This document shows, one piece after another, positions 1 to 11,870 of a DNA stretch of 64,000 bases; the first letter of the stretch is position 1, and each line of letters opens with the position of its first letter. The stretch comes from Lanius collurio (Eukaryota > Chordata > Aves > Passeriformes > Laniidae). A model generated the notes under the pieces. It did not search any database, was not told the origin of the DNA, and saw only the letters and a list, made by a program, of their open reading frames with translations. The DNA is taken from positions 12,618,119-12,682,118 of the forward strand of contig JACBWW010000008.1 in NCBI GenBank assembly GCA_020086605.1, written 5' to 3'. Position numbers and translations under genes: made by a program.

Positions 1-1270
1 TGTAAACAACCTTGTACAATGGATATTCACAGACACCGATGTTCACCTGACTCATGTACCTGTAGAGGATTTTGGATTAGACCATGAATGTTCAACCTGC
101 GTTGCACATTGTATTTTCCATGTTATGACTCCAGTTTTTCCTTTCATGTAACATAATCATGAAATGTCTTGATCCTATTTTCCCACATTTCCTCCCAGCT
201 AAACCTGCAGAGATTCCACCTGAATCCTGTCCATTATGGTGGATCTTCCACAATCTGGTGTCAGAAAGACAGATTATCTCATTCTGTGCAACTAAAAACA
301 CAGGGACACATTACTTCATACAGGGACACTTTGAACAAGCAATGTTATCACTGTGAGTGATAAACCAAAATGATAGAATAATGTTACCTATCTATTGCTT
401 AACAACATCTGAACTATAGCTGTGAGGAATGGTCCGTGAAAAACAAGTTCCACAGAGAGGACAACATATGGGACTTGGGTGGATGCCCACAGCATGCAGA
501 TTTGGGCAATACCCTGCATGAACAAAATGGGGCAATCATCCTGAAATCGAGTGATCAAATGAGTTCTGATCTTCCTTTTTTTCCATGAAATGAGGAACCT
601 GTTGAAATTAATCAGGGAATGACTGGATGAAGCTTTAAGTCATCTGTTGGGGAAACAAGTACACAGCCAGACAGATCCTTCAGCAGTGGTGAGAGCAGAG
701 AGGGAATAGGAAGAAAAAGGAACTTCCACAGTCCATGCTTACAAACCACAACAGTTGTTCTTTTGGATGTGCTCAGATGAGCTCTTATTTATGTTTAAGT
801 GACAGAACACCCAAAGTGTTACTTCTCCTTTCTGCACAGGAGTTAGAAGTAGATAGTTTTTTCCCAACACAGCTTATAGCACATTTAGAATAAGAATGCT
901 TGTTTTGCCAGCATGGAAAAAACACTCAAGAAATTAACTTAGTCCAACACAGTCTTTGGTCTGGTTTATGTTGGTCTGAGAACTAAGTCAGATCACAGTT
1001 AAGCACTGTTCTGGTTAAGCCAGTTTTGTAGATGGGCCAGACTGTATTTTGACATTGCTGAAAACAAAGCTGGCCTAGCCTATTCCAGGACATAGTTTAA
1101 CATGCCCGCTGAACTAGTTGGAACATGTTTCTCCTAGTATGCCAGGATAGATAGTATCTTTGCAAAGTTGCTAAATATCATGCTTTTATCACAAATCACA
1201 AGATAATTGGCCCTTTTCTCAAAGCTTCAGCTTCTAGAGTCATGTGAAATTGATAATCTCTTAGGGTTGG

Positions 1271-1311
1271 TTTTGTTGTTTGTTTGTCTGTTTGTTTGTC
1301 TGTTTGTTTTT
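1271..1311. repeat. (TTTG/TCTG)n simple repeat
   Basis: An imperfect tetranucleotide tract alternating TTTG and TCTG units over about 40 bp. It is a simple microsatellite with no associated gene. Confidence 0.8.
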
Positions 1312-3981
1312 AATAGAAATCTGAAAGGATCAGTATGTCAATATAAACCCCCACTTTAATCTCTGTAATTGAGTGCCACATTTGACTCTGAAAACATTGG
1401 GATAGGAAAAGCTTTATTCAACTCAAATTCAGCTTGCTTGATATGCAGAGAACTGTTGTTTTAACTAAGTTATTTCACCTTGCTCTTTATTTAAATTGGT
1501 TTGGCTTCTGTGAGACAAGTTCTTGGAACCAAGAACGTACAGCAAACGTTATCGTATGGCTTTATTGACACTTAAATGTTTTGCAGGCATATCTGTGTAG
1601 CCAAAAGATCTCCCAGATTACCCCAGCAGCACCAGCAAGAATTCTAACACTGGCAGAGCTGTACTGGTAAAATAATCCTTTTACCAGAGCAGGTTATTTC
1701 ATTTGGGAGCTGGAAATATGTATTTTGTTTTGTTTTGTAAGTATCAGCGGCATCTAAACTAGCAGGGTTTGCCAGTACAGCTATCTTGGCAAGCCTTTTA
1801 AATGCAAACAGGCAGTATGTGCCTGCAGCACAGTCTGAGATCTCATTTTTAATGCTATTAAACAGCTGTGTCTTGGGCTTTTGCCTTATTAGACTCTTTT
1901 TAACCACATTATTTTGTTCAGCTGCTAAATAAACAGCATGGGGTTAAATGTATTAGTGTAATTTATCTTCTTTCCTTCCTAATTTACACTTTGAATGAAT
2001 TAATTAGAATGATTTAATTAACAATATACAATAACAGTACCAGTGCCAGAGCTCTCCCAGGGGGAAATGGCCAGGAACACCCCTCAGTGACCCACACCTG
2101 CTTTTCTTATCATTTGCCTTTGATGTGCTTCTCCAGGCTGGCCTGCAAACAGAGATTTGCATGGATACAGCAAAATGCATTATAGTACTTGTTTAGTACT
2201 AGAGACACACTAAAAGTGTTTGGGGAGGTCAGCATTCAGTTACACCAGTTTGTCTACCAGTTCTGGGGGTGAGAAATCCCTCTTTTCCCAGTTCTCCCTT
2301 TCTCATCTCTGGGTGTGTTTATTTTCAGAAGGGATTACATTCAGTCAGGCTGGCCCTTAGATGTCATTCCTTTATGTCATGACAGCTCAGACCAAAAGGA
2401 AGAGAAAATACCTGCTGCTGTATAAACCAGCAGCACGAAGGGGCAGACACTGTTGTATGTGACACATAACTGCTCCTCTCCAAAGTATCAGTGTGGTAAA
2501 TTGTTGTGAGGTGTGAATCCTTTGTCACTTTTAAAGTATATGAACACTAGCTCATTTGAAGTCAGTGAGTTACGCCATCATATTATAGGAAAGAGGCAGA
2601 AAAAGTCAGGCTTTGGTTTCCATTCCATGAATATGTTTTGTACAGAAGATTTTCAGAAGGATCAATTTGGCTGTAAATAATGTAATAAATATGTATAATG
2701 TCTGGAGTGAGAAAGATTTCCTTTTGAGATTTCCGATTCTAAGGAGAAACCCTTGTAAAGACCAACTATTGCATCTAGTCCAGAATCCACACTTCAGCAG
2801 TGTGTACTTACAAAGATAAGTAGTATTGAGAAAAAAAAATATGTCTCAGGACTATAAGGAGAAGCCATTCACTTATCTTTTGTATGTAATTCCTCTGCCC
2901 ATCTTATCCTTTTCCATTTTGTATTGCTGTCTATAATTAGTCCTCAAAAAGTCTCTGCCACCCGACATTTTTGCCTACTCCATATTGTCTGTTCTCCTTA
3001 GCAAGTGACCCCTGTTCGTAGATGACAGTGATGATGATGACCCACTTTTGAGCAGGTTTGATTAGTAAGGGGTCCTAATTATTACTGATATACAAGCCCT
3101 TCCCAAAGATATGTGGATTAGCACAGGATTGGGAATACCACTGCAAAGGGTGAGTGGTTGCTGCCACTTCTGCCATCACTCATGGTGACCTTTGGCAAAA
3201 GTCGTGTGTTCATTGTCAGGAGACTTCAGTTCCCTGTGCATATCTTTGCTGTCTATTCCCATCTCATAACAGTGACTCCACACTGGGTTATTTTCTTGTC
3301 TGTCTACAGGAGCTATCTCCAGTAGTGCAAGCTCCAGGCCTTGCAGCAGCTTCCTTTTCCTTCTCTCTTGCTAAGTAGCAGTGGCCTCCAGTGGTGACAG
3401 CTAACCTGGCTCCTTATTTCAGATTTTACCACACCACCCTGAAAAGCCACCATGCTGTAACAACCTTGGCGCAAGGACTTGCGTGAGTTTCCCCACATCT
3501 TTCACTTCTGCAGGGACCACGGGCCAGCTTCTCCTGACCACTCTTCTTTCCCCCCCAGAACTGACCAACACTGATGACGCTTTGAGAATAGGGGTATATG
3601 TTGTATTATTCTCTAAGATATTTAGACTTTAAGAAGGAACCAGATAATTTAAATGGTACAGCATTTCCTCTAGGGAAACCCCTAAATGATGGAGACATTT
3701 TGCTTTTCTTCATCTTTTAAGCAGGAAGGAGGAAGACAATTGCTTTGGCAGTTTGAGGACAGTAATACACCTCCAACTAACTATTCTTACAATGCTGACT
3801 AGCATTACACATTTAAATACAAGGCATTTAAGGACTTTTAATGCTTAAGGACTATTTAAGGACTTCATTGAATGTATTTAAGGACAAGAATTTCTGACAT
3901 TAGATGGAAAAACATAAATTCTTTAGGAGGTGCAACTTTGAGTCACTGAAGACTATAAACACAGGCATGTATGTCTCAAAA

Positions 3982-3982
<1 letters not shown>

Positions 3983-4024
<42 letters not shown>
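3983..4024 (+). repeat. 42-nt poly(A) tract
   Basis: An uninterrupted run of 42 A. Just upstream (about 3826-3890) a motif resembling TTTAAGGACT recurs about four times. No retrocopied coding sequence is recognisable next to the tract, so it is either an expanded homopolymer or the tail of an unrecognised retroposon. Length calls for such runs are error-prone. Confidence 0.75.
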
Positions 4025-4026
<2 letters not shown>

Positions 4027-7000
4027 CAAACATGTTACCTTGGGCACTTGTTTCCCTGCTCCACTCATTAGATGATACTTAGCCCTCAAGTCAAAATGGA
4101 ACAAGCTTTTCTCTTCTTCAAGTCTGCTGAAGAAGACAAGCCATACACAGACAGATGCCAGAGAAAAAGAAGGCAATGCACAGGAACTGAAATGCCCTTA
4201 CTCTGTCTCATACTTATCCTAGAGAGCTTATCAGATTTATTCAGGTGAATGAGAGAAAAACCTTTTTTTTGCTCCTTCTGTTTTTCAGCACCCAGGAGAC
4301 TTTTGAGTTATTTTGTCCTTATGGATATATATATAGGTATATCATGACCTTAGGTATAAGTCCAGGTTGTTTGCCTGTCAAAAGTCTATGCCTCAATGCT
4401 ACTACCATCCAATGTACCAAACCAAAATGCAAGCAAAGAAACCTCATGTAGTCATGTTTTCCATTGTCATATACCCAGATCAAAGTTTTCAGGCCATGGG
4501 GTTATGAGAAGTGGTCCACAGAACCAAAGAAAACTGCAAAGTGTATATTGTTTCCAATTTAAAAAGTTTGATGTCAAGAATACATGAGAAATTAGGAAGC
4601 TTAACATAATTTGTCAGAGACCACTGCTTTAGGGAGAAGGAAAGAAAAGAATTCTGATATTAGTGGGTTTAGAACAGATCCAGACAAGTATTTTAAAGCA
4701 AGCTTGTTTGTGTAAGTATGACTTTATTAATTTTCCTGCTCAGCAATTCACCACAAACATCTGGAACAACATTATTAGTAGTTTTGAGGCCACATTAATT
4801 CTGGATGTTCTTAAATAGCATTTTTAAAGATACTTCAGAACACTTAAGAAAGGAACACTTTTGAAGGTTCTTGGCAGAACATGACAAGATAAAAAAAGAC
4901 TCACTCACCTAGTTTTAATCTGTGAAGTTTGGTGGTTGTGAGGAAGTAATCTGATTCCAAAGTTTTTAACAAAATGAAATGTGTCCTATGGAGTTGGTAT
5001 TTCTGTGGTTTAGATCAAACTTTTGAACATATTGCCTACAGCAGGGGTTGTTTCTCAGGCATTAAATGCACAATTAGCCTCAGTATCCTCATCAGGCTGT
5101 GTCTGTTTCATGAGAAGGACTTAAAAGGACATATTCACTTGTTTTAAAATACTTGTTTATGTACTTTTACACTTTATTGTTCTTGTGTACAAAGGAAACC
5201 AGTGAATTGGATTCTGCCACAGAGTCCATGTATTATACAAAGGTTTAAACTCCTTCATGGTGTTGGTATGAATTATTTTATCTTTTTAATGGCTAAGACT
5301 TTGTAGAAGATTTATTCACTGTTGGTGCAGTGTGATGAATTTTGGTCTGCAGCAAAACTTTGTTTTTAAAAACAAAATTGAGGTTTCGAGTCGAGAAATG
5401 TCACACTATAACAGGCAAAGCCTTGCAAGTTACACATCCAACAGCATGAGGAAACCAGATTTCTTAGGCGAACTGTATTCCACAAAGGGCTATTACTCCT
5501 CTGCTCTAAATATTATTATGGATGATTTAGTTATGCCCAAGTTAAGTCAGAGGGCTTAAACTTGTAAGAATGTGTAGTGTGGGCAAAGCTTCAAAAGTCT
5601 GTTAATACAGTCAGTGTGGCATTTATTCTGGTTATTGATTTGTGTCCTCAAAGCTCTGCCTTATTTTAGGCTAATGGAGTTTAATTAGACATCTGATTAC
5701 TGCTGAAAGTAGTAAAAAGGAAGCTGTTGATGCTTTATTTGAGCTAAATATTTTCTGGCATTTTTCCCTATCTCCAGGACATGTCTGAACATGTTTTTAC
5801 TTTCCTACCTGAAGAAGGAGCCACTTGGCATGTCAACATATGTATATCTTGGCTTAAAGAAAAGACAGTAGTTTGGAAATACAAAAGACACCTTCTGTCT
5901 TTTGTAACAAGTCTTGTGTGTTAAGATGTAAAAGAGGTAATACATTAAATTAGAAAGAACTTGAAGTGCATAGTTGGAAGATAGCTGACTGATCACTTGT
6001 GCTTTCTTAAAGAAAGCTATTTAAGGTTTCAGTTAACAAGCAATTTCCTTTTCAGAATCTTCTTTCATCTATAGGTGAACTTATTCTATTTTGCTCAAAT
6101 AGAATAACAAAACCTAGTGACTCACCACATCCAAATAATTGATTGAAAGAATCTCAGGTTTTCCTTAAAGGCCTGATGCAGATTAAACTGTGGAAGCAAT
6201 CTTATCTTGCAATTGCCAAAAGAATAGATTTCCACTCATACATTCTGTAGACATCTCTGAAATTCATTGCTTATTGTGATAGACCACACATATCTTAAAT
6301 ATTCTGGATAGAAAAATATTTGGAAGCTTCATCATATCACAATAAACAGATGGGAGTAGAGGCTGACAGCCTTGAAACAATGGTATGGTACATATACAGA
6401 GAAGCTGTCAAACTTGTAAATTGATTTAGTAGTTCAAAAGTAATAACTCACCAGAATATCTCAGCAGATATCTCTAGTGCTCTGTAGTTTGTGTCACATG
6501 CCAGTACATTTATGACACACGTGCACACACACACAGAGCCTACTGTATGCACAAGCCCAGCCAGAACATATGTTTGTATATGTGTAGTCAATTTTCTTAT
6601 TTAGAAACAAAAGAAATACAGAAATTTACAGATGACCAATTATATGAAAATTCAGCAGATTTGGAAATCTGATATCAACATTATCTCAAGCAAATTTTAC
6701 ATGTTCATTGCTCATATGAAGATTGGAAATAACTGAAAATCTCAATACACATTAATAGAACTGCCAGACTTTAATGCAAATGAAAGCTGCATTCATATGC
6801 AAACAGAATCCTAAGATATATCTAGAGTATCACCTGAACTGCTATGATTAAGATAGTTGGAAAAACCCTTTATTTGTCTTCTGCTCAAGTACTCTTGAAG
6901 AAGTTTTCCATTTGCTGGGGGTCTTTGAGATTCAGATCTATTAACTGGGTGTCTATTATTTCAACAAGACCTACAAGAAGAGGAAATCTCTTTAAAATTT

Positions 7001-10000
7001 CATTCTTCTTCCACTGTTAGTTACAGCACCTGTTACTGTGGAATGAGTATCATTTTCAACTGTATACTTGCTAGGTATAATGATTTAGACCTCTCTTTTT
7101 AAACTGTGATAGTTGTAAAATCCGGGCTGAGTTCTGCAGCCATCTCTCCCTATTCTCCCTGTGGTGAGGCGGCAGATGCCTACCCCGAGTCAGCACCTCT
7201 GCAGGCAGGGCAGGACATGAACATCCTCCCTGCCTGACTTAGGAGACAAGCATGAGGCACCAGGCAAGGCAAGAAACTGCCCACAGCTCATGAGAAGGGA
7301 TGTTAAACTTACTGTTGAGACAATCCATTATCATGAACAAACTCAGACATCTGAAAAAGGAATGAGTACATCCTGGCTTTGTTGAAGATAGTAGACGGAT
7401 GATTGCAGACGTGGTTTTGTCTCCCTAATTATTATAGCATTAGGCACTAATGCTTAGTGAAACAGACATGCATTTATATTACCTAGGCTCACAAATACAA
7501 AACAGTCTCCACCCTTCCTTCTTTAAATACATTCCTTTCCCCTTTTTTTATTACTTATGGTACAATTACTTATTCTTTATAGATAAACACATTCCTAAGT
7601 AACACCTTACAATGGCATTTTTCCTTTCTTTTCTGCATATATTCCTCTTTGCACAATTCCTGTTTTGCTCCACTTTTGCACAGTTCAATCATGTGCCCTA
7701 ATTCTTAAAAACATGCATTTCTCTTAGCTGCCCTCCTAGCTTAGCAGTCTTTGTCCATAAAGGTAAAGGGAGCTGCAGAGAGAGAAGCCTGCCAATTGCG
7801 CAGCCAAAATATACTCAGTCACACCCTGGTAATGGACGGATTCTGGAAGGATTGCACAGATTCCACCTCGATAGGTTTTGGTACCACACGCCCTATCTGA
7901 TCCACTTATTTCAGCGAATCCCACAACCATGAAACAGTAGGTCTGACCTCTTAATGCCTGCAGGCACAGTTATGCACTCTGCCCTGATCTGAACCAACAG
8001 ATTAACCCAAAGTTTCTGAAGCACATTTTTTTGACATCATTTAAGACTAAAACTCAGCTCCTGTGAAGTCAGAGGGAGTTTTCCAGTGAATGTCAATGCC
8101 TCTGTTATTTTATTCTTTGGCTTCCCAGGCAGGAACTGCCAATCATACCAAACTACGCAGCCATTTTATTAGGCATCCAATCATGCTTTCATGAAGTAGA
8201 GACAAGTTACCATTTGCCTTTGCCGGCTGCCTTCAGAATTGGGTGCCTTCAGCAAACCACCACATTCTCTACATGTTTCTTTTCTTGGAAAACACAACTC
8301 TAAACTTCAAACTATTCTGTCCTATGAACTGAAAGGACCCCAAAACCTTATACCATCATGTATACATAATATCAAACTCCTGCAAGCGTATTTCCTGATA
8401 TTTTTCCCCTTTTCAGGACCTAAGTGTTTTCCTATTTCTTTCTGAATAACAAAGCCTGTAAAATAGGCATTGGAAGATTCAAAGTGGGATAGTTTTGCAG
8501 AACTAGAACAAAGAGTCAAGGCAACGTAAGATAATATGAAAATCCAAATCTCCTTTTTCATCAGAAAATCAACTCAAGCTTATAAAAATGTGTAATTGTG
8601 ACTTCACATTCCTTGTCTAGATGTATTTATTTTTGACTGAGGCATCTGTTTGTGTGGTTATTCTTAAGAACCACATCTGTAGATATAAATCTACATATAA
8701 CAAAACATATGCCTAATAATATTAGGCAATCTTCTTAAAATATTGGCATAGCAACTCCTGGCAGAACTGAAAGTAGCAGACAGATATGGCTTAAACTGTC
8801 TTCCTCTCTATGTTTTCTTTTCTCCAGTTCCAGCTACAGCCAAGGCAAAAAGCCATCTCCAAGATTCTTTCAACATTCAATAGTCCTTGGGGAGGGAAAG
8901 CAGAAAAATGGCAGTACACGTGCACTACTTAAGGAGCACAGAATGGGAGTAACACAAGACTCCTCCACCCGGGGGGTTGCTTTAAAGCCATTTTGCACTG
9001 TCAGCATCAGTCGTGGCAGCTCTAAGCACCGTGCCATGTGACTACACATTCCCCCTATTTACACTGTTGACTTGAACAAAGCTAGCTTTCTAAGCATTCT
9101 TCAGCTGCCCAAACAAAGTGTTGAAATTAATAATAAAAGGCATAATAGATTAGTACAGTCTATTTTTGATACCAATTATTCATAGCAGTATTATGAGAAC
9201 ATTTACACAAAGAACCCAGGTCATACAAATACTAAGGACAAAAAGAAGCAGGAGCTAAATAACATGATCTGACCACTTCTGACAAATGAAACTGCAAACA
9301 AAATACACAGGCCTTAGAGCTCATTGAACAAAAGAGATTACTTACGGATTGCCAAAAAAAAGTGACATCTGTTACTGGGGTGTATACAAAGAAAATATTA
9401 CTGTTTACATGCAATCAAAACCATTCTGCAGCTTTTAAAATCCACAGTTCAATTTAAATATATTGTTTGGGGATTTTTTGAAACTTAATATTTTGTAAGA
9501 TTTTCTTTATCATTTAAAAAAAATGGTTTTCTCCAAAATATTTCCCAATCAATCTTGGAATTCTTTTCAACAGGTCTAAGTATACTAAACAATACTGCTT
9601 ACAAAAGCCTTTTAGTTATATTGTTGTATCTCTTTGGATCGTGAATCAGTGTTTAGATATATTTTCTTTGTGAATTTTCATAGTCACATCTTTTAGATCT
9701 CAACTCTCAGGCTCTACACTGTACTTTTAAAATGTTACCATGATAAATTAAATATTCACAGTAAAGATAAGGGACTTGAGGAGGTGTGCATATCAACAAT
9801 TATATTGATTATATATTAAAGGATCAATTATTCATTTTATGAATATACAGAAAGTTTAAAATATTTCAAATTTAAAGTCTTTCTTATAAACAAACCACTT
9901 TAAATATAAACTCCATAAATTCCATCAAATTTACTTTGCACTTACCCATTAAGTGCTTAATTAAGTTTAATTTTGAAACCTGAGATTCCCATGATGACTA

Positions 10001-10039
10001 AAATATATCAGATTATTTTCTCTATTATGGCAAAAGCAT

Positions 10040-10450
10040 AAAATAAGAGCTGGAAAGCATCTTTAAAGGTTTCTAGTCCTACCTCTTGTTCAAAAGAGGG
10101 TTATTTTTGCTTAAATCTGGTTGCCTATGGCTTTTTTGAAAATCTCTAGACAAATTTTGAAAAATTATCAAGAATGGAGAATATTAGCTTCCCTCAAGCC
10201 ACTGCTGATTTTCCTTATACCATGCAGGATGCCATTCACCATCATTGCTGTGAGGTCACGCTCCTGCACAGGTCCAACCTGCTGTTCACCAAGAGGCCTA
10301 GTCCTTTTCTGCAAAGCTGGTCTTGTGACAGTGCCCAGCTTGCACCAGTGCATGGGGGTTTTCTGCCTCGAGTGCAGGACTTGTTGAACTTGTTTCTGCT
10401 TGTTCCATAGTTGCAAAGTTCCATCGATTTGTATATCGCCAGCTCATTTA
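10040..10450 (-). mobile_element. Old, diverged CR1 LINE fragment
   Basis: The plus strand reads as the complement of a CR1 3' region. The phrases about rescuing from a 'best' number of pairs, namely 'ttgttcaaaagagggtta' (near 10087), 'ccaagaggcctagtcctttt' (near 10289) and 'gtgcaggacttgttgaactt' (near 10372), line up in order with the antisense 3' segment of avian CR1. Divergence is clearly higher than in the neighbouring copy at 10495. The element is 5'-truncated and non-coding. The subfamily was not determined. Confidence 0.65.
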
Positions 10451-10494
10451 AGTATATTCTAGCTTGATCCTTCTCTGAGCTTTATTACAATAGT

Positions 10495-11870
10495 GTACAG
10501 CAGAACAGAATAGCTTAGTTCTGTTGAAAGGGACATACAATGATCATCCAGTCCAACTGCCTGACTGAGGCCAACCAGAAGTCAAAGCATGTTGTTAAGG
10601 GCACTGTTCAAATGCCTCTTAAACACTGAGACAGGCTCAGGGCATTGACCACTTCTCCAGGAAGCCCATTCCAGTGTTTGGTTGCCCTCTCGTAAAGAAA
10701 TGCCTCCTAATGTCCAGTTTTATCCTTCCCTGGCACAGCTTTGCATGATACCCACATTCCATCACTGGATCCTAGGGAGAAAAGATGGGCATCTCTTCTC
10801 ACTTACCCTGCTCAGGAAGTTGTAGAGAGCAATGAGGTCACCCCTCAGCCTCCTTTTCTCCAAACTAGAGAAGCCCACAGTCCTCAGTGGCCTCTCATAA
10901 AACTTGACTCACAGAACTCTCACCAGCTTTGTTGCCCTCCTCGGTGCACATTCAAGGACTGTCACATCCTTCTTCTCTGATTCTATGATTTTTAAATCAC
11001 AGGGCCCAGAACTGTGCTCTACTCTCCAGAAGAGGCTGTACCAATGCTGAATACAGTGATAATCACTTCTCTTGCACTGGCAGTGCAGTGTTTGATGCAT
11101 GCTGGGGTACTGTTTGCCTGCCAGGCTGTCAGGGCTCACTGCTGACTCACACTGAGCTGCTGCTGACCAGCTGCTGCTGGCCAGCACCCCACATCCCTCT
11201 CTGCTCTCCTGCCATTCCTCTTCCAATTTATACTTGTGTCCAGACTTATCCTGTTCCTGGTACAGAACCCAGCATTGGTACTTGACTTTCATGCCATTGA
11301 TGATTGCCTGCTGCTCTATTTAGATCCCTCTACGAAGCCTCTCATCGCTCAAGAGAGTCAAAAGCACCTCCCAGTTTAGTATCATCAACAAATTTACTAA
11401 TGATGCATTCATCTCCTGCATCCAGATCACTGATAAAAGATCAAACAGAACTGGCAGAACTTGGAGGGCCTAGCAGGAGATTCTGCTAGTAAAGATTGAA
11501 AGAAGTGAAGAATAAGGTACCTCAGCATTTTTCATGGCCTTCATTAGTAGATCACCTACCTGATTCACCACCAAGTATGTGATTTCCCTGGTCTCCTTTT
11601 TGCTGCCATATACCTGCAGAAGCCCTTCTTGTTGCACTTCACATGCCCTGTATGTTTCAATACCAGCCAAACTTTGGCATTGCTAATTTCATTCTTGCAT
11701 CCCCATACAGTGTTTCTATTCTTGGCCGTATATCCCATCTTCTGCTTTCCATACACTCCTTCTTTGTGTCTCAGCTTAATCAGATCATCTCTGACCACAC
11801 TGGTTTCCTGTGGTGCCTGCTGTATGTCTTGAATATTGGGGTGATGTCAGTGTCCAATAAAGATTGAGTT
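10495..11870 (-). mobile_element. CR1 LINE fragment, internally deleted
   Basis: Antisense CR1. From 10495 to about 11470 the plus strand follows the CR1 3' region in reverse, with phrases such as 'gatcatccagtccaactgcc', 'gaggtcacccctcagcctcc' and 'tttgttgccctcctcggtgc'. From about 11490 to 11870 it matches the complement of the ORF2 linker upstream of the reverse transcriptase. Minus-strand reading gives pieces such as NKKGFCRYMAAKR and, in another frame, NQVGDLLMKAMKNAEV, so frameshifts are present. The roughly 1.5 kb reverse-transcriptase part expected between these two segments is missing. The copy is dead. Confidence 0.8.

Larger units (their letters stand above)
1..10039. other. Gene-free intergenic DNA
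   Basis: No open frame here is longer than about 90 codons, and none shows a recognisable domain, codon-like pattern or matching splice signals. The sequence is AT-rich with scattered homopolymers and short simple repeats. In mammals ENC1 lies upstream of HEXB, but no Kelch-repeat coding sequence is visible here. The stretch could hold distal regulatory elements; for example, TAATTA-type motifs cluster near 1990-2035. Nothing in the single sequence proves this. Confidence 0.6.

Noticed and set aside
3976..4176. Minus-strand open frame ending in a poly-Phe run
   Set aside because: The Phe run is just the translated poly(A/T) tract.
8041..8100. Phrase resembling an ancient amniote SINE/CORE element ('gaagtcagagggagttttcc')
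   Set aside because: The match is short and from memory. A similar hint near 2540-2575 is equally weak, and no boundaries could be set.
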